A DNA stretch of 64,000 bases from Areca catechu (GCA_021397845.1 JAHSVC010000040.1:869501-933500), one strand, 5' to 3'. Shown: positions 1 through 11,880, numbered from the stretch's first letter. Notes: generated by a model from the letters alone, not told the origin. Numbers and translations are program-made.

Positions 1-1080
1 CATCGGGTGGTGGCTTTCCCGCCAGTTGCCCGCTATGGCCTGCAGCTCTTACGTGGCACCGGCTAGTGATTACCCTGGCTAGCATCTCCCGTATGCACCT
101 GTCTGAATCGGCCACCAATCGTGGGAGCTCTTCGGCCTCAACTTGGCCTGTAGATTCGTTTGGTCGTGAATGCGCTTCTCCTCTCCAGGTCGGTTGCTCG
201 GTCCAAAGGCTTTACAAAAATGAAAAGACCTGAGTCGGGGATTCCAGCGGGGACACTTCGACGGTCAAGTCAGTAGAATGATCTAGGAGAACATAACCTC
301 TATGACGAAGAGCTTAGGGACTCCCCACATAGAGGATGTGCGATGAAAATGAGATGTAAAGGTTAGGTAGAAGTGTGATCGGAGAGTTTGGACGGATCCA
401 CTGGAGCTCCCTTGCTTGTTAGCTCTCCGTCTCTTATCAATTGCTCTCTCTCCCTCCTCTGGGAATTCTTTCTTCTGTTTATATGAGAACGGTGGCCCAA
501 AATAGGTCTGGGGCTTTCCTCAGATATCCTTTTTCTGATGCCTCCTTTGGAGGGGTTATTTATGCTGCATGCCATCCTTCCCCCTCCGTACTGGTCCTTT
601 GAGGGAGGTCCTCCTATTGGGGGATATTTGCTAGCATGGCACAGAGCTTATCCCTTTGTTGGTGTAGCTCCCTATGGGAGGGGCAGGTGCCGTGCTACTG
701 AGCGCCGAGCCATGGTGGGATGTTTCTATTCCTGGAAGGACCATCGGAGTATCGCAGGGCCTGTGGCCTTAATGGAATACTCATCTTGGGGAGGTTCAGG
801 TTTCGTGTCAAGAGGCTTGAGGACCCTGGTTGCATGATCATCATCGTGGCAGCATGATCATCATCGTGGCAGCATGCTATAGGATCTGGGGCCTAGAAAA
901 GCATGCCTTGTGCAGAGCATGCGGGTGATGCGTTGTAGAGCTTGAGTTAATGGAGGGGCATACGCCACCTGCTAGAGGTTGTAGGTGGATGGGGGCTCTC
1001 CTTGACATAATTTTAAATTTCTATTGACCCTTCCCTCCTTCATTACTGGCGAGAATTCTGGTCTCTGCAAGGTAGGGAGG
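1..1080 (-). mobile_element. Tat-type LTR fragment (truncated by window start)
   Basis: No credible gene is seen. Read on the minus strand, a TATA-like box lies at about 478-483. The stretch around 215-290 resembles the R/U5 part of the Tat-like LTR at 25820-25900: both hold a TACAAAA segment, a run of G, an ACTTCGA or ACTCCAA motif and then AAGTCAGT or AAGTTAGT. This suggests the U5 end of a minus-strand LTR cut by the window edge, with U3 extending to the right. A 20-bp direct duplication lies at 832-871. The assignment to a Tat-type LTR is inference from this single similarity, and the right boundary is not defined. The short open frames on both strands have no recognisable motif. Confidence 0.4.
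832..871. repeat. 20-bp direct duplication
   Basis: The 20-base unit GCATGATCATCATCGTGGCA occurs twice in immediate succession at 832-851 and 852-871, and the start of a third copy follows. It sits inside the LTR-like fragment, has no coding potential and probably arose by slippage. Confidence 0.85.
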
Positions 1081-1084
1081 AGAC

Positions 1085-1800
1085 TCGCTTTGGGAGCCCC
1101 ACTTCAGGAAGCATGAACTCGACCCCGGCTAGGAGCTGGCCTCAGATGGAGGGCTCGCCTTATGAGCATGACTCTGACCGGGAGTTGACCTCAGCAGGAG
1201 GGCTCTCATTGGCAACATGAGCACGACTCCGGCCAGGAGCTGACCTTAGTAGGAGGGCTCATCTTGGCAGCATGAGCATGGCTCCAACTAAGAGTTGACT
1301 TCGACAAGAGGGCTCACCTTGGCAGCATGAGCATGACTCCAACCAAGAGCTGACCTCGGTAGGAGGGCTCATCTTAGCAGCATGAGCACAACTTCGACTG
1401 GGAGCTGACCTTGGAAGGAGGGCTCGTCTTGGCAGCATGAGCATGACTCCAGCTGGGAGATGACCTCGGTAGGAGGGCTCGTCTTAGCAGCATGAGCACG
1501 ACTCTGACCTGGAGCTGACCTTGGCAGGAGGCCTCACCTTGGTAGCATGAGCAGGACACCGACCAGGAGCTGACCTTATAGGAGGGCTCGCCTTAGCAGC
1601 ATGAGCACGACTCCAGCCAAGAGTTGACCTCGACAGGAGGGCTCGCCTTAGCAGCATGAGAACGACTCCAGCTAAGAGCTGACCTCGACAGGAGGGCTCG
1701 CCTTAGCAGCATGAGCACGACTCTAGCCGAGAGCTGACCTCGACAGGAGGGCTCGCCTTAGCAGGGAGCTGACCTCAAATGGAGGGCCCACTTCGGCAAC
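1085..1800. repeat. 55-bp minisatellite, about 12 copies
   Basis: Copies of a 55-bp unit start (at the GAGCTGACC-like anchor) near 1133, 1182, 1237, 1292, 1347, 1402, 1457, 1512, 1567, 1621, 1676 and 1731, with a shortened last unit at 1766. Each unit holds the landmarks GAGCTGACCT, AGGAGGGCTC and GCAGCATGAGCA. Spacing is 55 bp almost throughout (49 for the first, 54 for one, 35 for the last). Short minus-strand open frames across the array are by-products of the period and not genes. The array lies between an LTR-like fragment and a decayed gag, so it may be the repetitive U3 or 3' untranslated part of a retroelement. Confidence 0.92.
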
Positions 1801-1899
1801 AATTGGGCACCGCATGCAGGTGGCACTTTCCACTCGCACGGTTGCCAACTAGCATCCACATGGCCTCCATGTCAGCAGATGCTTCCACATCACACACGT

Positions 1900-3180
1900 A
1901 ACCATTCATTCCTAATCATTCCTTAGGTGTAGTCTCATTTTAGAGAGGGTCATACTCTTCGAAGGTGTTGGCTAATCCTGGGTCGCAATGTGTCTCCACT
2001 TCAGGGGCATTATCTAGATTTTCATGTTCTTCAAGTTCCCCTTTATGTAGTGCTCTAGATGGATATTAACTAGCCATGTGACCTATTCCATTACACATGA
2101 AGCATTGAACGTTAGAGCTAATTACTCAAGAAGTCTCTCCTATAACTCCTTTTCCTTTATGTCATTCTTAGTTGGTAGGGTCGTAGACGGGGGTTGACTA
2201 ATAGGGGCCTGATTCATGTTGGTTTTAGGCCAGTTAGGGCTTGACTCATGCTAGGTCTTGGACCTAAAATTCCTGGTCTAGAAGGTTCAGGTCTATGAGT
2301 GCAGACTTCTTCTATAATCTCTTATAATCCTAGGCTAGTTGATAGGCTTGTTTTTAACTATAGAGCTCTCTCATAAACAACTCTTTTTGGATATCCTCTC
2401 TTAGAATAGCTCTGAATCGGGACAAGGTGATAGATCCTCATTCACATTATAATGCATAAGATATTCATCAAATTTGTTAAGTAATCAATGACAGATCCAG
2501 TACCCTAGGTCGGCTTTTGCCATTGGTCTAGGAGACACTATTGATATGATGCAGGGAGATACTTTTTACAAAGTTTATCCTTCATCTCATCCCATATTCC
2601 AATGGGCTCCTATCTCCTATGGGTGGCTAATTGCTGGACATTGTGCCAATATAATTTGGCTTGACCCAATAATCTTATTTGAGTAAATCTTACTTTTCTA
2701 TTCTTAGACAATTCATACCAATTGAAATAATGATCCATGACAGCTTTCCAGTCAAGGTATTCTTTAGGATCCAAGTGACTTACGAAACTCGGGGCTTCAA
2801 CCTTAACACTTCTTATGATACGATCATCCTGGTCGATTGGGTTAGGTTAAGGTTGAGGTGTTTGATGGCTACCCACATTGAAACCTAGATAATCAGGTCA
2901 ATCTCTAGGGTTAATGATGGGTCTAGGTGTCTAAGTATGACCTCCCTCAAAATCCAGGTAATCATTTCGGTCTCTAGGGTCGATGACTCTTGATAAAAAG
3001 TTCCTAATAAGGTGGTTTGTGTTCACTAATTGTTCCTCTTCTAGGGCTCCTACCCTTACATATAAGGAACCTAACTTGCCATCAATTGCTTCAAGTCGAC
3101 CAATGATTTCCTATAAGCAGCCTCTAAATTGGGATCCATTATGTTACTTAAGTGGGGAGGTTTTGCTTGGTATTTGATCC
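1900..3180 (-). pseudogene. decayed chromovirus-type Ty3 gag
   Basis: On the minus strand the stretch at about 2787-2560 encodes a gag segment with the landmarks LDPKEYLDW, MDHYFNWYEL, AKLYWHNV and WDEMKDKL. It is the same domain as the better preserved gags at 57749-58063 (minus) and 32572-33126 (plus). Further on, at about 2070-2110, a zinc-knuckle relic begins CFMC and has GH in place, but the last cysteine is lost and a stop codon intervenes. The left half of the region carries many stops and shifts. No protease, RT or integrase follows before the minisatellite, so the element is a deletion relic. It reads away from the primer site and LTR at 3316-5040, which fits one minus-strand element. 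Confidence 0.7.
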
Positions 3181-3315
3181 CTGACCTAGTTGTCATGCAA
3201 TGGTTATAGAGGTGAGTAGGTTTCAAGGGTATATAGGTATTTCTAGAACTTTTTTTTATTACAAACTAATCAAATGCAAAATATAAATAAAATATAATTA
3301 ACCCTAACCTAACCT

Positions 3316-3328
3316 TGCTCTGATACCA
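3316..3328 (-). other. primer binding site, initiator tRNA-Met type
   Basis: The minus strand reads TGGTATCAGAGCA, the usual plant initiator tRNA-Met primer site. It lies five bases from an LTR edge at 3334 (plus-strand TGATGCGG) and next to the gag relic on the other side, so it fixes the orientation of this element as minus. Confidence 0.8.
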
Positions 3329-3333
3329 AAAGT

Positions 3334-5040
3334 TGATGCGGGACGGACCAACAACTCCTAGACCTATGCCTCTAGTGAGATCAGCGAATAAACTAATTAA
3401 GTAATTAAAGACAATATTAATAGACAATCAAAGCAGATAATAATTAAACTAAAAATGGTTCAGTCAAAATTAAGGTCCAATCTAGGAAGCGACTTGATTG
3501 GCATGCACAATCAAGATTTCAAGAGTTTGGACCATTGTCATTAAGGAACGACCACTAGGTTAGGGCTAGCCAATTTCAATTAAGTCAAATCTAACTAAAT
3601 TAAAGATAGAAAATTAATATAATTCCATCATTTGATCAATATCTATACTAATTATTGATGAGTTCTCACTCAAAACATGGAGTGTCAAGATTATTGGAAG
3701 AGGGAGATCATCTTGGAGGTGGTCAAAATATCAGGCCAGTGGTTCACAAGCGAAGTGGGTTAGAAGCTATCGGATCTGGATCACCAAATACAAGAGGGTC
3801 AGCAAATCACAGTTATAAAATAAATCAAAATAAAACAACCAAGTAGTAAAGGAAGCAAATTCAGCCCAATAATCTCGATGCAAGAAGCTGACAATCAATA
3901 TTAGAATTTGCTTTGAGATCTGTATATAAAGTTGATCTACTCTGAAGTTCATGCACAAAGATTGATCTTTGGAGGTAGATTTGAGATCCATGCAGGGCTT
4001 TCTTTCTTGCTTTCACATTCATGCGCACACTTCATCCCTATGATTTGGCACAGAGTGGGATGGAGGATAGAAATCCAGCAGGGATCTCCATCGATGATGG
4101 CATCAGAATGAAGGCGGTGGCATGGAAAGAGGGTGGCACGATCCTGTTTTGGTGACTAACAGCGGCACGGGTGGGGAAGAGGGGCAGCACATTGAAGACG
4201 ATGATCCAGTGTTCGTCAGTGGCAGGATAAAGGGGGATGAAGATGGAGTCAGCAACGGCTAGCAACGGTGGAAGGGGGCTGCTGGTGTGCGGTGTTTTTT
4301 TTTTTGGATCCGATGAGGGAGAAGGCGATGTCGGGGATGCATTTGGAGGAGATTGGCATCGTAGGTTGGCTTGGCCATGGATCTTCCGAACGGGAGGGAG
4401 GCAGCGAATTCAGAGGGCGAGCACTTAGAGGAGTCCGGCAATGTTGGTGGCTACAGGTGTCGATGTTGGTGGAACTGAGATGAACTTGGCCGGCGATGGC
4501 ATCCGAAGTTGGGGAAGAAGTTCTTGCACAAGCATGGTGGTGTCGTGCGAGGATGGTTGATTGCAGGTGGGAGGCGGTGACCTACTTGGTTGAGAAGATG
4601 GTCATAGGTGGATGGGTCAAGAGCGAGGGATAATCAAGGTTGGATGATCAGCAGCACACTTGGCTTGGGCTGGGGAGGGTGACGATGGCATGGGAGAAGC
4701 TAGATAGTGGTGCTCGATTAAGGGGCTCAGGAAAGAAAAGGAAATAATAGGGAGAAGAGATTATAAGAAGAAAGGAAGAAAGGGCAGGGGGAGGAAGAAG
4801 AGCAGAGGGAAGGAGTAGAAGAAGGGGAGAAGAGAGGGAGAAGTAAGCGGGAGAAAGAAGAATACTTGAACTTTTTTATTCAAATATCGATATCCCTTCA
4901 AGAGGCTTACAACCCTTTTAAATAACTTTAGATTCCAAATAACCGGAATTAATTTCAATAAACTGAGAGATCCCAATCCTAACAAGTTCATAAAATAAAA
5001 ACAAATCCTAAATTAAACTAATCTCCGAAATAAACTATCC
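3334..5040 (-). mobile_element. 5' LTR of the decayed minus-strand Ty3 element
   Basis: The left edge TGATGCGG at 3334 adjoins the primer site and is shared with the LTR edge of the tandem chromovirus at 52629 and 59740. A minus-strand TATA-like segment (TATTTAAAAGG) lies near 4910-4922. A strongly purine-rich tract fills 4730-4863. The right boundary is not visible and is placed only where the LINE RNase H reading begins, so the LTR may be shorter. The small plus-strand frames at 4237-4483 are in G-rich LTR sequence and show no domain. No second LTR copy is recognisable in the window. Confidence 0.5.
4730..4863. repeat. purine-rich (A/G) tract
   Basis: About 130 bases consist almost only of A and G on the plus strand, built from imperfect GAAG, GGAG and AAGA units. 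It lies within the presumed LTR near its minus-strand TATA-like segment. It is low-complexity sequence; a promoter-proximal polypyrimidine tract of the LTR is one possible reading. Confidence 0.85.
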
Positions 5041-5059
5041 TAAAAAACTTTGATTCAGT

Positions 5060-5830
5060 TTATTTTCTAAGATTCGTACATGGGTCGGAGATAAAATATC
5101 CCATACCCCATACATCCATAAATATATCCAAAAATTATATCCTTCTGTATCAAAATTAGTGCTGGCCATGCATCAGAAATTGTATCAGATGATGTCCCCA
5201 TCATTGAGTCAGGGCCTTTGATAATGAAGCCTGCCCTACTAGTAGCCCCCAACATGCCACCGTCAAAGTTGACCTTGAGAAAGGTTAGAGGTGGGGGCTC
5301 CCAGGAGATAAATTATCCTACGGGTCTCTCCATAAGCTAAGCAAAGGTCCCAGTGGTCCAACATCCTTAAGGCTAAATTAGTTAGCTCCAAATGAGTCAC
5401 CACAATCATCTTAATCAGAGCCCATTCTAAGATGAACCGCATAGAGAGTCTTCTTGACTCAAACACCAACCTATTCCTAGATAGCTATATATGATAGGCT
5501 ACATAAGCTATCCAAATAGTAGAAGTTTTGGCCAGCTCCAAGTTCAATCAAAGCCTCAGGCATTTTAAGAAAAGCTGAGAAGGACTCTCCACTAGGCTAA
5601 CCCCAACAAATAAATTTGCTAGCCTCCAAATTTGTGATTCCCTTCAGCACAAAAAAGGGCATGATCTACTATCTTTTCTCCAAATTATAGCATGAGCAAG
5701 TGGGTTGGAGGAGCACTCCTTTGTTTCTCAAAATAGATCTGGTAGGCAGATGAGCCCAACCCACTTTCTAGAAAAATAGGCTAACTCTTGGATGAACCCT
5801 TAACCTCCAGATCTAAGCTACATTAAGTCT
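5060..5830 (-). pseudogene. LINE ORF2 C-terminus: zf-RVT-like segment and RNase H
   Basis: On the minus strand a short frame across 5300-5067 reads PPPLTFLKVNFDGG and then AGFIIKGPD, the typical opening of the RNase H domain found at the end of many plant LINE ORF2 proteins (the first catalytic Asp sits in NFDGG). Just upstream, 5400-5520 encodes the IWIAYVAYHI..SRN-like segment that links the zf-RVT region to RNase H, and 5600-5830 is a decayed zf-RVT region. Stops break the frame several times, and the rest of RNase H is unreadable. A second copy of the same domain is at 11390-11880. Confidence 0.7.
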
Positions 5831-6779
5831 CTAGGATGGAGTCTCACAATACATCACATAAAAGTCTCTTGACCCCACCCTTAGCCCACATGCGGATCTC
5901 CACACTCTCACATCCTGGGTACCATGTGCAGGGACTACAATGGAGTCCTCTCGACTAAGTCAAGATCAAAAACTGGGCCACTCGATCAAGATGCCACCCA
6001 CTTCCCTCTGGATGCAAAAGATCCAAGATCCTCACAAACTCTCCAAACTCCGCATTGACAAAGGTAAGCCACATACTCAATGGGAGGTCAGAGAGCTAAT
6101 GGTTATAAAGAAAGTTGATAGTACAACCATCATCAGCCACCTAGAGGATCTTAGTCATAACCCCCATTGCATAGCTACTTATCTCCCTCCACATAAAGGA
6201 GCTATTCTGGGCCGGTTCGATATCAGTAATCATTATCCAAGGGCTATAGTTAGCAATCATAAGTAAGCTCCAAAAACTATCTGGGCAAAGAAGAAATCTC
6301 ACTATGTGCCTCATGATCAAGGCCTCCTATCTCATGACCAGAGACTGGATCCAAAGCCCCCAATCCTACATCAGCTAACAAAGCACCTCCCAAACTAGAA
6401 GACACACTCCCCCTCCCCCCTAGTATAAGCCCAAAGGAAGCATCTAAAGAGTTGCTCAAGCTTAAGAAGATATCTTTGCACCAGTGTTAGATAATAAGTA
6501 CACAGGCATAGAGCTAAGAACGGATCTCACTAAGGTCATCCTGCATGTAGAGCTTTAACATACCACCCATGAAGATGCTCCTCAATTCCCACCCTATCAC
6601 AACAATCCACCCTTCTCAACCTCTGACCAGAGATGGAAATATCCAAATAGTGCCATAACCCCTCCTGCTTTACCACTCCTAGCCTCTATCTAATGACATG
6701 TCTGATCTATAGCTTGGTCTTTGGGCTGAAGAAGAAAGAAAACTTGAGGAGGTTTACCCAATAACCCGAGGCACGGTAA

Positions 6780-7780
6780 TAGTCAAGAATCTTGGAGAAG
6801 GCCACACCATTCTAGATAAATAGCCAGTCTAGCAACAAGCAATCATCTATAAATAGCAAATGGAGATCGACAAGGCACCTGAGGCTAGCATGTAGGAGTC
6901 CAAATCAGATCCACTCACCATGCCAAATAACACCCGAGAGAAAATATCAGCATAACAGATGAAGAGATAAGGTGACAAGGGACAACTTTGATGAATCTCA
7001 ATAATATAGTAGAAGTCCAACGAAGTGTTGATGAGGAGGATGGCAAAGGGTGGTGACGAGCACATGCCATTACTCAACTGATCCATATAGTGTAAAAGCC
7101 AAAACTCTATAGAGCATGCTTTAGGAATGACTAGCTCATACAATCATAAGCCTGCTCCATATCCAGTTTAATTTCCATGAGAGAGTAGTGCACTAGGATC
7201 CACCAAAGATCATGCATGAACTTCTAGGAATCATCACATTGTTGGTAATACTCCAACCTCCTATGAATGCCCCTTTCTTAGGATAGATCAGGCAGGACAA
7301 AATGGGCTTCATCGTCTTGACCATTAGCTTGGCATAGATTTTGTATAAAATAGTACATATGCTAATTGATCTATAATGGCTCGACTTAGCAGCATCATGC
7401 TTTTTTGGCACCAAAGTAACAAAAGTCCTCATCCAAGTCACTGACATCTCCCTTGTAGCAAAGAACTCCATCACTATCTCCACCACATCATCCTAGATAA
7501 TGGGCCAGAATCTACAAAAGAAGAGAGGGGAGAAACCATCCAATTCGGGAGCTTTGTTCTTAGTCATTGACAAGAGCATTCTCCTAATCTCCTTAGTTGA
7601 CACTGCCCAGGTTAGCTCCCTATTCTCTTGATCAGTGATTTGGCTAAGGGGATCTCGGATGACAAAAGAGTCACCTCCCTCCACATTGGTTATCCACCTT
7701 GATCTAAAAAAGGTGACAAACTCATGTCTGATGCTCCCTTCACCATCTAACCACTGCCCACCACTATCTCGCATAGCCCG
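6780..7780 (-). pseudogene. LINE ORF2 reverse transcriptase (broken)
   Basis: Three minus-strand pieces follow one another. 7774-7493 holds the N-terminal segment with NKAPELDGFSPLFF, the usual K-A-P-G-D-G-F block with two changes. 7486-7193 holds VTLVPKK and then YRSISICTILYKIYAKLM, the LVPK and RPIS..N..YKI..K blocks. 7143-6847 holds the SPYLFICYADIFSRVL block. Just after, near 6850, the catalytic motif reads FIDD, where LINEs usually have FADD. This enzyme reverse-transcribes the element's RNA at the nicked target site. Frameshifts between the pieces show it is dead. Confidence 0.85.
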
Positions 7781-8299
7781 GATTTGATGTCTATGTCGCT
7801 TGATGATTGTAGCCTGATAAAAGAGCCCAGTATTCCTATCCTCCTTCCTAATCTACTAGATCCTTGATTTTTGCCTTAAGAACATCTCTTGCCACCGCAA
7901 AAGAGAGTAATACGAAGATAAAAGCTCCTTCAGATCTACCAGGTCTCCATTAGGAAGCCCACCCTTCCAATCCTCCCTGTCCTGTAAATCAATAATAGCA
8001 ACCTCTGTAACCTCTAACATTATAAAAATATCCCCAACCTCCTCATAGTTCTACCAAAAAAGCATGCAATCAAGAGCTCCAATCTTCGTATCACCCAGTA
8101 TCTAGCATTGCCACATATCAGAAATCTCTAGATCTCGTGAATAATATCCGAGGACCGAGGATAATAGAGCCAGAACTTCTCAAATTGGATCCAGCTTCTA
8201 TAAGGAAGGGATATCTCAATCGTAATAAGTGCTGGCCGATGACTAGAAACAATTCTCGAAAAGTGAAGCACCTAGTGCCTCAAGTACATACGAATCTAA

Positions 8300-8840
8300 T
8301 CTATCCCAGCAAAAGCTCTATCAATCCTTTCTAATACCCTGTCTCCCCCATGATGGTTGTTGCACAAGATAAATCGGGACCAACAAATCCCAAATCCATC
8401 AAACCATTCCCTTCAATAAATTCATGAAACTTTCTAGCCTCCATTCCATCTGTAAATTCCCTTCCTCCCCTCTTTTCCTGAGGACTATCAATACAATTAA
8501 AATCTCCAACTATCAGAGTAGGGATGCCCTACCCCAACAAATTAGAGATCTCATGCCATAATTTTCTTTGCTCTCTATAGTTAGTATTGGGATAAACACT
8601 AGATAAGATCCAAGGAGCAATATTTATTTAAGAAATAACAATACAGATTTTTTGAGTACATTTATAGAAGACATCAATATTATTTATACCATACCTCCAA
8701 ACAATAATTATACAACTATCCAAACCTTGAGAATCAATAGCATAGAAGCCATAGGAGATCAGGAAGCACCACTTGGCATGAGCAAGACTTTGACCCGAGA
8801 GGCAGGTCTCCATAAGAACACAAATATTTGGACTATGTAA
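8300..8840 (-). pseudogene. LINE ORF2 apurinic-type endonuclease (broken)
   Basis: The minus-strand frame 8813-8628 begins METCLSG and continues with a block typical of the N-terminal half of plant L1 endonucleases (GLDSCIIIVWR, where GxSGGI is usual). The following region, 8530-8340, holds IVGDFNCI and EKRGG, the GDFN motif of the exonuclease-endonuclease-phosphatase fold, then MDLGFVGP. In the intact family this domain nicks genomic DNA to start target-primed reverse transcription. Stops and shifts separate the segments, so no active enzyme is made. Confidence 0.8.
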
Positions 8841-8899
8841 CTATGTCCATCTCCTAAGGGTAGAATGAAATGAGGGTTTGGCTACCCCCCCTCCCCCAA

Positions 8900-10660
8900 T
8901 CCAAATTAAGATCCTCATGAAGAAAGTCCGGTTGAAGTAGAGGTTGCACACGTCTTAATAGACTCCAATTGTATATCCCCCTGTATCTTTGAATTGCCCC
9001 CAACCACTTGTAGAGCAAGTTTGAGCCATGCAACCACCTTTTTATGAGTGACGGGGAGGAAACTACCTGACCCATTAGGAACCACAGGTGGCACCAACCG
9101 AACTCCCACCCCCTCATGCCCAAGCTTTAAGGTCGAGCACAAATTGGAAGGCTCCAACCTAAGCACTGCTCTGTCTCCTTGCTTCGAAATAACCACACTG
9201 AACCTAGACCCCCTCCCAATGCTATCCATCTTGATTGACACCATTTCATTGGCATAGCTACAAACCCTCCTAGGCAACTGAGGGGGTGACTCAGATGGCA
9301 GGATGACCACCAAAGACAGAGTGGGTCAAGAGGCCAAGACCTTCCCCTCCTTGGCCCAGGCATTGAGGCCACTGGGAGATGATGCCCTCCAAGGAGCCAA
9401 GTCGGTTGAAACAAGGGAAGGAGGGCACACAAGAGCAAGGTCCCAGGAATCATCCACCAAGCAAACCACATTCCTGCCTGTACTCGACTTGGGCCCCAAT
9501 CCATCACCATCTCATCGCTTGGGCCTCAGGCTTTGGGCCTACTTTAGATATCCCTGGCCTGATCCAAGATCAATCATCGAGAGATCCCACTTGGCCAGCC
9601 CCAACATTCGGTCCTCCCCAAACCTGACTCTAGCTTGGCCAGCACGGAGAAGGATGACTTGCCTTTAATCAACACCTCCACCATTGAGTCAGCTGAATCC
9701 TAATGCCTCTGGTCTGGTTCGATGACCGTCGACAAGCCACCTTAGCTGGCTTTTGCCACCCCTTGCCCTCTAGAGGGGAACTCAATAGAGATGCAGGCTT
9801 CACAGGCAATTTAGAATGCTCCAAGTCAAGCACCACCATGGCTGGCTACACAATGAAAGATCTTATCACCCTCGTCGATATCGAACTGGCCCTAGGTGGA
9901 CCCTCAACATAGCAGCACCCAGGGTCGAAGCAGAGGTTGTAGCATTTGAGCCCTAACCTCCTCATCCCCTGCTCCACTCCCCTTTCAACCCCAACCTCCA
10001 TGGGAGAGGTTTGGGTCTCCACAACATTCTCCAGGCAAAATGGGCACTCAACTCGTAGACCACTGATTTGTCATAGCATTCATTAGCATGGCCAATCTGG
10101 CCACACCAGAAGCAGACCCACTGGTAGGTTTTCATAAACAAAATTCTACCAAAACACTCTATACTTTCCTTTAATCAAAACTCCGGGCTTCAACGGCAAG
10201 AAGGAGTCAATCTCCACCATGACTCTAGCAAATCTAGTCTTCATCTGTTGATTGGTGAAGCCAGATTCCCAGCTTCCTCCATGATGCTCATCAACCTCCA
10301 GGGAGTCCAAAATTCAATGGGAAGGCCTAGGAGGTGAAGTTATACCGTCATCATTTTAATGAAATTAGTTCCCAATACAAAATTCGGAACCCATGGCTCA
10401 ATGGCTAGCAATTGGCCGACAACCACCTAGGGGCCTCTACAAAGAATGGAGCCCCTTTCCTCCTCCAGTTTGGACTAGAAAAGAAGATGATCCTCTGCAA
10501 AAGAAAATGCCTCCACTTCATTTAGAAGCTTTTTTTTAATTTTAAAGGATTTTGCAATCCAATCCATGGGATCACAATGCCCTAAGCTCCACGGCAGCAT
10601 AGCCACCCTCTCCCATTCCCCCCAACTTCATCCATCTCATCCTTTGGGAACTCCAAAAGC
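8900..10660 (-). pseudogene. LINE ORF1 (DUF4283-like domain and CCHC zinc knuckle)
   Basis: On the minus strand, 10260-10150 reads RVMVEIDSFLPLKPGV, the conserved end of the DUF4283 domain. It is followed by FVYENLP or YQWVCFWC, depending on frame. A complete CCHC knuckle, CFWCGQIGHANEC, sits at 10114-10076. Such proteins coat LINE RNA. The DUF4283 N-terminal part would lie at about 10660-10260 and is only partly readable. The long tail at 10070-8900 is low-complexity, Pro/Ser-rich and frame-broken, as LINE ORF1 tails often are. The plus-strand open frames at 9048-9668 are shadows of this region. Confidence 0.75.
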
Positions 10661-10899
10661 TTAGTGAAGTAGCGCTAGCTGGAGTTGGTCGATCTATATC
10701 TCAGAGATCTTGTGAGACATATCCACGTCAGCTGCCTTGCTTGCCCTTGGACCACCTTATCCCAACTCCCACCTTCCTTGCCGGAAAAGCATGGTCTTGC
10801 CCCCTCAACACTCTACTTTTCACCTCCTTCTATGATGCTCAATAGCCACCAGCACCTATTCGATGAAATTCCTCAGCGTGCATAACTTTGGATGAAAGA

Positions 10900-11390
10900 T
10901 GGCCAATTTCTCACCGAGTGCCTCTTTCAATCCGAACATTACAATATCTTCTTTTTATCCATCTATTTTAAGATTCTTTGAGCCATCATTCTTCCTTTAA
11001 TAATCCCAACCTAAAATAGGGTAAATGTTGTAGACAAGAGCAAGGAATAAAAGCTACACAGTATTTTGAGATGGTTAAACAAGTGTGTTAAGGTGATTAT
11101 AGCTGATATAATTTTTTTTTTAGTAAAATGGATGTATGATATTAAACTGAACGTGAATAAATACATCTCTAAAAATTAGAAAATAAAATATCTAAAAATT
11201 GAGTAGAAAGAGTACCCGTAGAGTTGTATAAAATCGATTATAAATGGTTAGCCATAAAGAATGCCATCCAATCAACAATAGTATTGGCCTCTAAAAAGCA
11301 TGAGAAAAATTAAAAGCAATTGAAGATCTCAGCATTCTCCAACAGTTTTCTATTAATTGATGCCATCTACCATCATCTAATGGTATATTA
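10900..11390. other. non-coding stretch, AT-rich
   Basis: There are no open frames with recognisable motifs, no LTR edges and no repeats beyond short A/T runs. It lies between the 5' end of the large LINE and a second LINE fragment, so it may hold LINE 5' untranslated sequence. Confidence 0.5.
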
Positions 11391-11880
11391 GAAAGCCATT
11401 TAATAATTGTCATAAATCATCCTTCATTTAAATTTGTATAACTCATAATTTATGGATAGTATATATCAAACATTTCCTTACAGCATGCAAAATATGCCAA
11501 TAGCAGTATGAATAATGAAACCAGATCCATAAATATTATCTTTATTTTATACACTACTATCAAAATTAATCTTGAAAAAATAGGGGATGGTGGCTCCTAG
11601 AAAAAATAAAAATATTTAGAAGATACATAGACTAAAAAAAAAGAGCCATTAATTTTTTATGTTGTCGAAGATCCTGTAATGATAACCAATTGATGAAACT
11701 TTAATGGAGCATTAAGTCTTACATTGTGCAGGATAGGGGAGTATTCCTTGCCAATCCAGATATGGTATTTTTTTATTGGCTTTGTCTATAATATTTATGG
11801 TAAACTAAATCCATCAATGAATTTTTCACAATGCATAATGTGCAGGATGTACTCACGAGGGAGAAAGCCTTGACTCGAAG
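11390..11880 (-). pseudogene. second LINE fragment (zf-RVT and RNase H)
   Basis: The sequence around 11555-11605 matches that at 5255-5310: both read TCAAA-TTGA-CTTGA, then a G-rich segment, then GGCTCC-AG on the plus strand. On the minus strand this is the RNase H opening, FFKINFDSS here against FLKVNFDGG in the larger LINE. Upstream, near 11860-11830, the minus strand encodes a CTLC motif like the cysteine pair of the zf-RVT region. The copy is more decayed than the large LINE and keeps only the 3' part, consistent with 5' truncation or a duplicated remnant. Confidence 0.55.

Larger units (their letters stand above)
5050..10900 (-). mobile_element. degenerate L1-type LINE retrotransposon
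   Basis: Read on the minus strand from right to left, the order is ORF1 (nucleic-acid binding, zinc knuckle), then ORF2 with endonuclease, reverse transcriptase, a zf-RVT-like segment and an RNase H domain. This is the standard order of plant L1-type LINEs with a C-terminal RNase H. All reading frames are broken by stops and shifts. No terminal poly(A) (poly(T) on plus) or target-site duplication could be fixed: the 3' end abuts the LTR ending near 5040, and the 5' end is lost in AT-rich sequence after about 10900. It is an old, inactive copy. Confidence 0.85.

Noticed and set aside
538..837. 99-codon plus-strand frame
   Set aside because: No known motif, lies in LTR-like sequence with a minus-strand TATA box, and runs into a short duplication.
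1259..1559. Minus-strand frames with repeating Arg/Ser/Leu words
   Set aside because: They are a translation of the 55-bp minisatellite.
4237..4483. Overlapping frames on both strands
   Set aside because: G-rich LTR sequence with no domain; frames on both strands overlap.
9048..9668. Plus-strand frames of up to 121 codons
   Set aside because: They are opposite to the decayed LINE ORF1 tail and have no domain of their own.
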